Position numbers and translations under genes: made by a program | The notes under the pieces: model-generated | What the model was told of the DNA's origin: nothing | What the model saw: the letters and a program-made list of their open reading frames with translations, nothing else | Database searches by the model: none | Source: JBMYQA01 sp049600855 | Lineage (GTDB): Bacteria > Bacteroidota > Bacteroidia > Cytophagales > Flammeovirgaceae | NCBI GenBank assembly: GCA_049600855.1 | Contig: JBMYQA010000269.1 | Span: 1-8,405 of the forward strand | DNA length: 8,405 bases | Reading direction: 5' to 3' | Shown here: piece by piece, positions 1 through 6,521 of the stretch | Layout of the letters: every line of letters starts with the position of its first letter | How positions within the stretch are numbered: position 1 is the first letter of the stretch

Positions 1-329
1 ATTTTCCGTACCGCCACTCGAAACTCACTGTGATCTTGTGACTGATACAATTTAATGGATTCCCATGCTGATTTTGTAACCAGTTCAGAACTTTCTTTCT
101 GCATCACATCCTCTTCCCTTCCATTTAAAAAATGTTCTCTAAAAATGGCAACAGCCTGAGCTTTTTCCTCATTTAAACGCTCCTTATGGTCTTTTCCATG
201 AAACATAAGGGCATCTTTAAATCGGTCATTTATCTGACTAATAGCCAGGTAATAATTCGATTCCTGTGTTTTATTGAAGGCATAAATGCTTTGCATTGCC
301 TTAATTCTCAAGATTCTCCTATTCAGCAT
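1..329 (-). CDS. nusB: Transcription antitermination factor NusB, 5' part (3' end off the window)
   Basis: Reading the minus strand from the ATG at 329 gives 109 complete codons, open to the window edge. The protein begins MLNRRILRIKAMQSIYAFNK. This basic RRxLRIKxMQxxYA opening is the hallmark of Bacteroidota NusB and matches the arginine-rich N-terminal helix that in NusB binds boxA RNA. NusB pairs with ribosomal protein S10 (NusE) in the antitermination complex that helps transcribe rRNA operons. What follows is a charged, helix-rich stretch (around residues 24 to 95), as in the extended N-terminal half of Bacteroidota NusB, which is longer than the E. coli protein. The C-terminal NusB core lies beyond the window. 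The start is firm: an in-frame TAG lies two codons upstream, and AGGAA sits directly before the ATG. It follows porW on the same strand, but a 312-bp spacer with a terminator suggests its own promoter. The identification rests on the N-terminal motif. Confidence 0.85.
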   Translation of the reverse strand, partial: MLNRRILRIKAMQSIYAFNKTQESNYYLAISQINDRFKDALMFHGKDHKERLNEEKAQAVAIFREHFLNGREEDVMQKESSELVTKSAWESIKLYQSQDHSEFRVAVRK

Positions 330-422
330 TTCCTATACAAACGTCTTTACTTGATGCTTAAAACATGAACGGATCAAAAAAAGCTCCTTTACCAATTCAC
401 TTTTTTTCTCAAAACCGCCATG

Positions 423-430
423 CAAATTTA
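423..430 (-). promoter_or_regulatory. Candidate -7 box for nusB
   Basis: On the minus strand the octamer is TAAATTTG, an exact match to the Bacteroidota -7 consensus TAnnTTTG. Transcription would begin near 417, giving a leader of about 88 bases before the nusB ATG. A TTTG lies upstream (444 to 447 on the plus coordinates), but only 13 bases separate the boxes, fewer than the usual 17 to 23. This is therefore a half-supported promoter. Confidence 0.3.
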
Positions 431-576
431 CCCAATTGGCCTGCAAAGTTAGCGGTTTATTACTTAATTTCTTTCGGAGCTCGTCTAAAATAACAGGTTT
501 TCATTTAAGAATGTGAGATTTCGCACGGTTTACTCCTGAATTTCCATTTCAAAAAAACGACCAACATGACGCCAAC

Positions 577-612
577 AAAAAACGCTCACCTGAATTTACT
601 TACAGATGAGCG
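577..612 (-). terminator. Rho-independent terminator of porW
   Basis: On the minus strand the RNA forms CGCUCAUCUG (612 to 603), a 10-base loop, then CAGGUGAGCG (592 to 583). That is a 10-bp stem with a single U-G wobble, followed at once by six U (582 to 577). It begins 30 bases past the porW stop codon. The strong stem and the T-run on the minus strand only make it a one-way terminator that separates porW from nusB. Confidence 0.85.
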
Positions 613-641
613 CCTAGCCATGCGTGAGTTCACCGCCTGTT

Positions 642-2816
642 TTATTTCGCCTCAGGAATCGCCGCTAACAATTGTTTTGCGTATTCTAGCGCTTCACTTT
701 CAGGGTACTTTTCGATAAACGCATTGAGCTTGTCCTGATAAGCCCCTGTGTCTCCTTCGCTCGTTTTACCCACAATCATGATTTGTAACAATTCAATTTT
801 ATCCTTATAACTTGTAGTTGGATAAGTTGCTAAAACGTTGCTCAAAATATCATTTGCACCTGTATAGTTTTCTGATTTATACAACTGAAATGCTTGCGAG
901 TAAGAAGCACTTACTGCCTGATCGACTTTCCGATTATCTTTCAAAAAATTCGGGTTATTCAATAGTTGGGCATACAGTGATTCTGGATACTTTTTAGAGA
1001 GCTGTAGCTGATAGTTATCGGGAGCACAACCGTCATACGCTACGCAGATGTTATACATGAGGTAATAGGCCTCTGGTACATTTTTATTTTTGGGGAAATC
1101 ATAGGTAAAACGCTCCAATGTTTCTACTGCATTATTTAATTCTTGCAATTGATAAAAATACACTTTCCCTAATTGATACAATGATTCTTGAAGTTTTTCA
1201 TTGGAAGCTGCCATACTTTCTTCATCATCAGGAATTTCGGCTATGCGCTCTTCCAAGCTTTTCACGTTGGCAAATAAATCTTCACTTTCCTCTTCTTCCT
1301 TTTCCTCATCATCTTTCTTGTTGTTGTTTTTACGGAGATCAAAATTACCCGTAAACTCTTTTCTACTTCTCCGCCAATCGTCTTCTAATTTTCGATTTCC
1401 CCACTTCTGCAAAAAGCCAACTTTACCCGAAGAAACCGCTTCTACATTGTAAAAATACCACTGTGCTTCTCCTTTTTTCTGAAAGGGGGAAGAACCTGTA
1501 GGCGGTGGGGATGATTGTTTTTTCAGTTGTTCTCGAATCTCTTCATTTTTCTTGGTTTCAATAATCGCTTGCTTCTCTGCCTCAATTTCTTCAATCAAAA
1601 AACGATGCCGCTCTGCAGAATCCATTTGGGCTAAGGCCTGTAAACGATCTTCTCCTTGAATCACGAGGTAATGCTTTAAAAACTCTTGTAAGGTTTCATT
1701 CCGTTTCTCTGTTTGCTCATAGATGCGTAAATCTTTGGGCATTTCCCGAAAGGCACTATCGTAATAAGCCGCAGCTTTGGTGTAATCTGACTTTTGGGAA
1801 TAATAAATCTCTCCCATGTGCAAATAAGAATACACTTTTTGGGTTACATTGTCTTTACTAATTCCTACGCTATTGTTAAAATGTACAAGGGCACTATCGT
1901 AATTTTGTCTTCGCTCTTCAAAAAGCCCCATTTCATAATAAACCTTATCGCGTAAGTCCCAATTATTCTCATCTTTTAACTGCTTTTCATAATATTTATA
2001 CGCCTCTTCTACATCTTCATCTGTATCGAACTTTTGTAAACCATAGGAGCTGATATCGGCATAAAAAGCCAAATCGAATCCTGGGTTGTTTTTCAACACT
2101 TCCTGATAACGCGCATAGGCTAGTTCATAGTTGTTTTGCAACTGATAGATTTGTGCCAAAATAAAATTAATCCGCGCTTTATCTTTTTTCCGTTTCGCTG
2201 CGGGCAAAGCCACTTCTAAGTGTTGGGCAGTCATGTCAAAGTTTTCCTTCTTTCGGAAGAAGTGTGCTCGTGCCATGTGGTATTTAAAGGCATTTTTAGT
2301 CGAAAAAGGAATGGTATCCTTTTTAATGTAGCTATCTACCAATTGCACATTTCGATCTTCATCGGCCTCAATAAACGTACGCATTAACAACACCAATGCT
2401 TCGTGTCGTGCATCAGGATCTTCGCTATTGGTATTTACATATTTAAAACTTCTTTGCGCATTAATGTAATCGCCTTGGTATAATCGAGCTTTGCCTACTA
2501 CCATCCAGCAATCGTCTACCCACTTACTTCGTTTGTGAAATTGAATGGGTAAAGAAGCCTTTTCGATGCTATAATCTAAACTCGACTTTTGCGATTTCCC
2601 TGCATTGGTATCCAACTTCACCATCACGTTCAGTACATCGTTGTAATCGTCCTTTGGATTATCGAACAAACTCGTTTCGACCTCCAAGAGTTTTTCTTTC
2701 GCTAAAAAGTACGCATTGTAGCGTGCTGTAGTATCGTGATAAATCTGACAGCCTCCTACCGCGAGTAGGATGAGGGAAAAAGCAGCAAGCGTGCGGATGG
2801 TTAATTTCACCTTCAC
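642..2816 (-). CDS. porW: PorW/SprE-type TPR lipoprotein of the type IX secretion system and gliding machinery
   Basis: This 724-residue protein has a lipoprotein signal peptide: hydrophobic residues 10 to 20, then VGGC with the acylated Cys at 23. It is expected in the envelope, probably anchored to the outer membrane. After the lipobox comes YHDTTARYNAYF, the start typical of SprE/PorW. Residues 85 to 125 carry the conserved ...KRSKWVDDCW...GKARLYQGDY block. Helical TPR-like repeats fill about 100 to 360 and 540 to 715. A coiled, charged segment spans 400 to 432. Residues 453 to 484 (WYFYN...GK..F...WGNRKLEDDWRRS) are the most characteristic block of the family. An acidic low-complexity linker (about 497 to 513) follows. 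PorW in Porphyromonas gingivalis and SprE in Flavobacterium johnsoniae are required for T9SS secretion, and SprE also for gliding. At 724 residues it lies between PorW (about 600) and flavobacterial SprE (about 870). It stands alone among non-secretion genes, which is usual for scattered por/gld loci. A strong terminator follows it. Confidence 0.82.
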   Translation of the reverse strand: MKVKLTIRTLAAFSLILLAVGGCQIYHDTTARYNAYFLAKEKLLEVETSLFDNPKDDYNDVLNVMVKLDTNAGKSQKSSLDYSIEKASLPIQFHKRSKWVDDCWMVVGKARLYQGDYINAQRSFKYVNTNSEDPDARHEALVLLMRTFIEADEDRNVQLVDSYIKKDTIPFSTKNAFKYHMARAHFFRKKENFDMTAQHLEVALPAAKRKKDKARINFILAQIYQLQNNYELAYARYQEVLKNNPGFDLAFYADISSYGLQKFDTDEDVEEAYKYYEKQLKDENNWDLRDKVYYEMGLFEERRQNYDSALVHFNNSVGISKDNVTQKVYSYLHMGEIYYSQKSDYTKAAAYYDSAFREMPKDLRIYEQTEKRNETLQEFLKHYLVIQGEDRLQALAQMDSAERHRFLIEEIEAEKQAIIETKKNEEIREQLKKQSSPPPTGSSPFQKKGEAQWYFYNVEAVSSGKVGFLQKWGNRKLEDDWRRSRKEFTGNFDLRKNNNKKDDEEKEEEESEDLFANVKSLEERIAEIPDDEESMAASNEKLQESLYQLGKVYFYQLQELNNAVETLERFTYDFPKNKNVPEAYYLMYNICVAYDGCAPDNYQLQLSKKYPESLYAQLLNNPNFLKDNRKVDQAVSASYSQAFQLYKSENYTGANDILSNVLATYPTTSYKDKIELLQIMIVGKTSEGDTGAYQDKLNAFIEKYPESEALEYAKQLLAAIPEAK

Positions 2817-2876
2817 AGAAGTTTGATTTCTTTACTAAGACAATATTTTTAGGGCTATTGTCAAAACCAGAACTCT

Positions 2877-2884
2877 CAAAATTA
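2877..2884 (-). promoter_or_regulatory. Candidate -7 box for porW
   Basis: On the minus strand the octamer is TAATTTTG, an exact fit to TAnnTTTG. The predicted start near 2871 leaves a leader of about 55 bases. No TTG at -33 is seen at the usual spacing (an ATG lies there instead), so only one half of the promoter is supported. Confidence 0.33.
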
Positions 2885-2931
2885 CAGAGAAAGCTAGTAA
2901 AATCAGCATGAGGTGTTCTGAATTCACAAAA

Positions 2932-2967
2932 TTTGTTTAATAATTCCTAGCACATTCCCTATTTTCG
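2932..2967 (+). promoter_or_regulatory. Candidate promoter of gatC
   Basis: TTTG at 2932 to 2935 and TATTTTCG at 2960 to 2967 resemble the Bacteroidota -33 and -7 boxes. The -7 has one mismatch to TAnnTTTG, and the spacer is 24 bases, one longer than usual. If used, transcription would start almost at the gatC ATG (2972), giving a leaderless or nearly leaderless message. This is a weak prediction. Confidence 0.28.
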
Positions 2968-2971
2968 CTGC

Positions 2972-3259
2972 ATGAAAACAGCTAAATCGACTATAGAATA
3001 CATCGCCCACTTGTCTCGGCTCGACCTCGAAGGAAATGACGAGGACAAGATGCAAAAAGACTTAGACACCATTCTTACTTGGGTGGAAAAATTAAATGAA
3101 GTAGATGTTGACGGCGTAGAACCACTCTATCACATGACCGAAAATGAGAATACGGTGCGAAAAGATGTAGCGAATAATTCACTTAGCCGAGAAAAAGCCT
3201 TGAAGAATGCCCCACAACAAGATGGCGAGTTTTTTAAGGTGCCGAAGGTGTTGGATTAA
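2972..3259 (+). CDS. gatC: Aspartyl/glutamyl-tRNA amidotransferase subunit C (GatC)
   Basis: The product is 95 residues, the normal GatC length. The N-terminal helix contains the family pattern I..IAHLSRLDL (residues 8 to 19). The middle holds ILTWVEKLNEVDVDGVEPLYHM (roughly 34 to 55), whose E.L..VD..GVEP core is diagnostic. The tail has R.D.....SRE.AL.NAP...G.FFKVPKVL, the usual GatC C-terminus. GatC is the small linker subunit that wraps GatA and GatB. The complex converts Glu-tRNA(Gln) or Asp-tRNA(Asn) to the amidated form in the cytoplasm. No gatA or gatB is adjacent, which is common because the subunits are often scattered in Bacteroidota. It is divergent from porW and convergent with the BNR-repeat gene, so it is probably transcribed alone. 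Recognition is secure. Confidence 0.96.
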   Translation: MKTAKSTIEYIAHLSRLDLEGNDEDKMQKDLDTILTWVEKLNEVDVDGVEPLYHMTENENTVRKDVANNSLSREKALKNAPQQDGEFFKVPKVLD

Positions 3260-3269
3260 TTCATTATTT

Positions 3270-3322
3270 CTCCATGCCCCTGCATCAGATTTTTAAACCC
3301 GATCTTGTGCAAAGGCATGGAG
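3270..3322. repeat. Long imperfect hairpin downstream of gatC
   Basis: CTCCATGCC (3270 to 3278) is the exact reverse complement of GGCATGGAG (3314 to 3322). Inside lie two further paired blocks, TGCA/TGCA (3281 to 3284 with 3308 to 3311) and AGAT/ATCT (3287 to 3290 with 3302 to 3305), separated by small internal loops. No T-run follows on either strand, so it is not a classical intrinsic terminator. It could stabilise the 3' end of the gatC transcript or be a remnant palindromic repeat. Confidence 0.55.
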
Positions 3323-3337
3323 TTGAATGCTACTTTT

Positions 3338-3380
3338 AAGCAGATGAGTAAAATGAATGTGGTATTTTGCTTATCTGCTT
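3338..3380 (+). terminator. Hairpin between convergent gatC and BNR genes, likely gatC terminator
   Basis: The 17-base arms at 3338 to 3354 and 3364 to 3380 are complementary apart from two positions, around a 9-base loop. On the plus strand the stem is followed by a pyrimidine-rich ATTTCTTCTT tail, which suits termination of gatC. The right arm reaches into the TAA stop of the convergent BNR-repeat gene (3379 to 3381), so the same hairpin begins directly at that gene's stop. It may act in both directions, although the minus-strand exit is not U-rich. Confidence 0.6.
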
Positions 3381-4668
3381 ATTTCTTCTTCATATCAATC
3401 AAAGCCGTCCACACGCTTAATTTGCCATCCTCTAGGCGTGTCCAAATGGGTCGTACTACGCCATTGTAGGCACTGATGTTATTGTAATCTCCAAAAAACA
3501 CTTTTTCATCCAAACCAAACGGGCTTTCACTAATCTTCACATTTTTAAAAGATTTCCCTCCGTTTTTAGAATAAGCCAAATACACATCCGTTTGCCCATT
3601 TTCGAGCCCTCGCTGATCGTAAAATACAATGTAAATGATGCCTGTCATTGGATCAACCGACATCCAAGTGAGGAATTGCTGTGCTTTCCCTTTATCATTA
3701 TTCACGCGAATGCGCTCTGACCACGTTTTGCCACCATCTGTTGATTTACTCAACCAAATATCCGTATCGTCCTCCCCATTTTTCTGATCTGCCCAGTTGA
3801 TGTAAATCGTGCCTTTATGCTTACCGTCACTCAAATCGCAAGCCGTTACGGGAAAACCATTGGTACGATTAAGTCCAGGGATGTTTATCGCCCAGCCATT
3901 GTGATGCTCAGCCACTTCGATGTCTTCTTCCAGCCACGTTTTGCCGCCATCTTCTGATTTATCGAAATAAAGTTTCTCATTTAATGACCAAGCCACATAA
4001 ATTTCACCATTTGGTCCAACAGTAGGTACTGCACCTTCCGTGGTTTCATCATCGTCTAAACAATCACCTGGTATTTTGTTGATCGCCACGGGCGTATTCC
4101 ACGATCGGCCTTGGTCGGTGGAGCGAGAAAAGAGAATATTTGATTGATCGGCTTTGTCCTTGCTATTGTACTTGTCGAACTGCGTCCAAGTCACGTAAAT
4201 ATTTCCAGTTTTAGGATCGACTACTGCCCATTCTTTGTCCTGATCTTTATCAAAGTTTAACCCGATGGTTGAACCCTTTGACCATGTTTTGCCATTATCG
4301 GTAGAGGTTTGGCAAACAATGCGGTCTAGAATCTCTTCACTTCTCCAGTTTTTACCTGTAGGATCTGAAAGGTGAAAATAGTAGAATCGTCCTTCAGCAT
4401 CCGCTATAACGCAAGGATCTCCCCATACCCCAAACTGAGAGGTTAATTCATTTACTGTCCACGTTTTGCCACCATCCGTAGAATAACCAACTCGATTGAG
4501 CACCGCGCCTGCTACCATAATGTTTTGGTCTTTCGGACTCACAACAATGCTTGGCTCACAAGGCCCTATGCGCTCGCCTTGGTTCTCATAAATCTTCACA
4601 TTTTTGTATTGAGAAACGGCTGAAAAGCTCAAAAACAGAAAACAAGTTACTAGTATATTTTTCATCAT
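3379..4668 (-). CDS. Secreted sialidase-like six-Asp-box (BNR) beta-propeller protein
   Basis: The 429-residue product has a signal peptide (residues 1 to about 19, ending SAVS before Gln20) and no lipobox, so it should be soluble in the periplasm or secreted. Six Asp-box motifs of the form S.DxGxxW recur at residues 63 to 70 (STDGGKTW), 122 to 129, 183 to 190, 238 to 245, 309 to 316 and 367 to 374 (degenerate SKNGGKSF). Their spacing of 55 to 71 residues fits a six-bladed propeller of the sialidase/neuraminidase fold. The FRIP-type arginine motif of true sialidases is not visible, so sialidase activity should not be assumed. The substrate is unknown. There is no recognisable T9SS C-terminal sorting domain, and the protein ends in a lysine-rich tail. 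Five cysteines remain after cleavage (37, 86, 119, 203, 277). Two adjacent ATGs open the gene, and either could be the start. It converges on gatC and diverges from the esterase-like gene. A weak -7-like TATATTTC lies at 4716 to 4709 on the minus strand. Confidence 0.8.
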   Translation of the reverse strand: MMKNILVTCFLFLSFSAVSQYKNVKIYENQGERIGPCEPSIVVSPKDQNIMVAGAVLNRVGYSTDGGKTWTVNELTSQFGVWGDPCVIADAEGRFYYFHLSDPTGKNWRSEEILDRIVCQTSTDNGKTWSKGSTIGLNFDKDQDKEWAVVDPKTGNIYVTWTQFDKYNSKDKADQSNILFSRSTDQGRSWNTPVAINKIPGDCLDDDETTEGAVPTVGPNGEIYVAWSLNEKLYFDKSEDGGKTWLEEDIEVAEHHNGWAINIPGLNRTNGFPVTACDLSDGKHKGTIYINWADQKNGEDDTDIWLSKSTDGGKTWSERIRVNNDKGKAQQFLTWMSVDPMTGIIYIVFYDQRGLENGQTDVYLAYSKNGGKSFKNVKISESPFGLDEKVFFGDYNNISAYNGVVRPIWTRLEDGKLSVWTALIDMKKK

Positions 4669-5015
4669 GTATTGCTTACTTGTGTTGAGAGGTTATTGAA
4701 AAAGAAGGGAAATATACGGAATTTGGAGGAGATTAAATGGTTGGTTTTAATGAAGTTGTCTAAAGTATAAACTCACAGTTTAAACTGCCTGCTTTTACTT
4801 CATACTTCATTATTTTTTCATTAACGGGGTCGCCCGGCGATAATTGCCATTATTCGCTGAAAAAATGCTTTATCTGAAGCAAAACCAATCTACTTTAAAC
4901 TACAAGTTTATACTTTAGACAACTTCAATGAATAGCAAAGCAAAATATGGCAACCCTCTTTTTATTTTTTCATCTTTAACTTATCAATGGCGAACTTTAA
5001 GCAAACATTCCTACT
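4669..5015. other. Divergent spacer between BNR and esterase-like genes
   Basis: This 347-bp region must hold the 5' control signals of both flanking genes, but half of it is taken by a 177-bp inverted-repeat element. Outside the element I find no exact TAnnTTTG box on either strand. The 88 bases between the element and the esterase-like start are T-rich and then A-rich, with no clear promoter. No ORF of note is present. Confidence 0.6.
4751..4927. mobile_element. 177-bp near-palindromic element with perfect 23-bp inverted ends (MITE-like)
   Basis: The 23 bases at 4751 to 4773 (starting TGAAGTTGTCTAAAG) are the exact reverse complement of 4905 to 4927. The inner halves still align with each other: AGTTTAAA (4777 to 4784) against its complement near 4894 to 4901, CTTCA-containing blocks, a TTTTTTCA block, and at the apex TCGCC-C-GGCGA (4830 to 4840). 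The whole unit could fold as one long hairpin. Inside the left arm sits a perfect 12-bp palindrome CAGTTTAAACTG (4776 to 4787). It has no coding capacity. Size, inverted ends and position between divergent genes suggest a miniature transposable element or an intergenic palindromic repeat. AATGAA occurs at both ends (4749 to 4754 and 4927 to 4932), but it overlaps the inverted repeat, so a target duplication is uncertain. The structure is plain; the mobile nature is inferred. Confidence 0.6.
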
Positions 5016-6248
5016 ATGAAACAGCTACTATTCATTTTCTTTCTGTTGGTATCAACTTGCACTTTTGCCCAAAATTTGACCAAGGCTCAAAAACGTTTTC
5101 TAGCTAAAAAAGTAGTTCAATTAGATACAGACAACCAGTTTCATGACACCCAATGGTCACATATCCATCAGCAATTAAAAAATAAAGATGTGGTTGCTAT
5201 TGGTGAGTTTACACATGGAGCAAAAGAGGTATTTCAACTCAAAAATAGCTTGATCAAGTATCTGCACGAAGCGCTCGGATTTGAGGTAATTTTGTTTGAG
5301 TCGGGAATGGGGGAATTGATTGAAGTGAATACCAATAAACAGCAGCTTAGTCCTCAACAGCTGGTTCAAAAAGGGTTAATGGGGCCTTGGAAAACGGCAG
5401 CTTTCACTGAACTCATGACTTATGTAAAACAAGAAAATCTAGAAATTGCAGGTTTTGACGTACAACGTTCAGGCAGTTCATTTGCGCCATTATTAAAAAA
5501 GATCGCTCAAATGCATCTTGCAGATTCTACAGCATACTACAATTTAGAGCTTCGTTATACAAAAGCTAAGAAGCAACTCAAACAAAAAACGTTAGCCGAT
5601 AGTACGCAACAAAGCATTCGGCAGCTCATTGCCGCTTACCAATCATTGGAGCAAAAATTGAATCAAGTAGATGCACCAACTCCAACGATTCAACTGGTTG
5701 CAAAAACATTAGGAAATCGGGCAAGTTATTTAGCCTATAAACTGGATTTTGCCTTAGATCGCGATTGGAATAAAGCTTGGGCAGCTCGTGATGTCGCCAT
5801 GGCTAACAATATCTTGTGGTTAACGCAAAACATCTATCCCAATAAAAAAATCATCATTTTAGCGCATAACTTCCATATTTCAACTTATAATGAAGATTTG
5901 TTAGTGATGGGCGAGGTGCTCAAGGAAAAACTTGATAAAGACATCTACACCATCGGTGTATTTGCTGGAAAAGGCGTGTTTGCTGGCAACACTCGAAATA
6001 AAAAGGAGCTCTCAGCTCCCGATTCTAGCCAACTGGACATCAAGCACCTCATCAATCAATTGGATGGTTATGCTCATTTTTTATCCATTCCATCCAAAAA
6101 CAAGAAGTCTACCGCATGGCTATTCCAGCCCATTATTGTCAATGATACATTCATCAATTTAAGAAAGAAAAACACCATGGAGCTCGCTAAAAAATTTGAT
6201 GGACTATTGTTTTTACAACAAGTTTCCATGCCGAATTATCAGTATTAA
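5016..6248 (+). CDS. Exported erythromycin-esterase-family protein
   Basis: This 410-residue protein has a signal peptide (residues 1 to 19, ending CTFAQ; the Cys at 15 follows Thr, so it is not a lipobox). The mature part carries the Ere-family signature blocks in order: AIGEFTHGAKEVFQLK (61 to 76, with the Glu64 and His67 equivalents of the catalytic centre), ILFESG (92 to 97), AGFDVQ (145 to 150), WAARDVAMANNILWL (255 to 269) and IILAHNFHIS (280 to 289, His284 and His287). The C-terminus FDGLLFLQQV also fits. In the family the GExTHG histidine acts as base in metal-independent hydrolysis of macrolide lactones. Most genomic homologues are not resistance genes and their substrates are unknown, so macrolide esterase activity is only a possibility. 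Basic positions after the THG block are Lys (76, 81) where the resistance enzymes have Arg. It is expected in the periplasm. The sensor gene follows on the same strand after 273 bp. Confidence 0.85.
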   Translation: MKQLLFIFFLLVSTCTFAQNLTKAQKRFLAKKVVQLDTDNQFHDTQWSHIHQQLKNKDVVAIGEFTHGAKEVFQLKNSLIKYLHEALGFEVILFESGMGELIEVNTNKQQLSPQQLVQKGLMGPWKTAAFTELMTYVKQENLEIAGFDVQRSGSSFAPLLKKIAQMHLADSTAYYNLELRYTKAKKQLKQKTLADSTQQSIRQLIAAYQSLEQKLNQVDAPTPTIQLVAKTLGNRASYLAYKLDFALDRDWNKAWAARDVAMANNILWLTQNIYPNKKIIILAHNFHISTYNEDLLVMGEVLKEKLDKDIYTIGVFAGKGVFAGNTRNKKELSAPDSSQLDIKHLINQLDGYAHFLSIPSKNKKSTAWLFQPIIVNDTFINLRKKNTMELAKKFDGLLFLQQVSMPNYQY

Positions 6249-6370
6249 ACACATCAGGTTTAAGCTATTCCGATATTTATAGGTTAGCTAAAGCAAAATT
6301 CACTTGATATATCGTTAATATGTAAGTTCTCTAACAATCTTTTATCAATCTTATAGTTAAATAATGTAGA

Positions 6371-6378
6371 TAATTTTG
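6371..6378 (+). promoter_or_regulatory. Candidate -7 box for the propeller sensor gene
   Basis: TAATTTTG exactly matches the TAnnTTTG consensus and lies about 144 bases before the sensor ATG, in the AT-rich spacer after the esterase-like gene. No TTG is found 17 to 23 bases upstream, so the -33 half is missing. It would give a leader of roughly 135 bases and independent transcription of the sensor. Confidence 0.3.
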
Positions 6379-6521
6379 TAATTTAAAAAAGTATCATCAG
6401 CTCATTTTTCAACCTTACTGTTTCTACCCAATAAGCCTTTTGATAACATAAAGCACCCTATTTCTAAAAAGAATAACCACACAAATAACACTGAACAGAT
6501 TCAGCTTGTATTCTATTTTTA

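Larger units (their letters stand above)
330..641. other. Intergenic spacer between porW and nusB
   Basis: This 312-bp stretch has no convincing gene. On its right it holds the porW terminator, and about 95 bases upstream of nusB a TAnnTTTG-like octamer on the minus strand. The middle (about 450 to 570) shows nothing I can name beyond a second T-tract on the minus strand at 551 to 557. A small plus-strand ORF at 186 to 368 overlaps nusB and is its antisense shadow. Confidence 0.6.

Noticed and set aside
186..368. Plus-strand ORF of 60 residues
   Set aside because: It lies antisense to the nusB 5' region, resembles no family, and the opposite strand has a recognisable protein.
1118..1452. Two overlapping plus-strand ORFs of 78 and 83 residues
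   Set aside because: They are antisense to the acidic, lysine-rich part of porW. Their Ser/Leu/Phe-rich composition is the expected shadow of Glu/Lys codons.
4751..4927. Integron attC site
   Set aside because: A foldable palindrome suggested it, but the ends lack the RYYYAAC and GTTRRRY core sites in the right places, and there is no cassette array or integrase.
5175..5369. Minus-strand ORF of 64 residues inside the esterase-like gene
   Set aside because: It is antisense to conserved catalytic motifs of the Ere-family protein and has no features of its own.
6259..6300. Terminator hairpin after the esterase-like gene
   Set aside because: Only a 5-bp AGCTA/TAGCT stem with a large loop and no following T-run, too weak to call.
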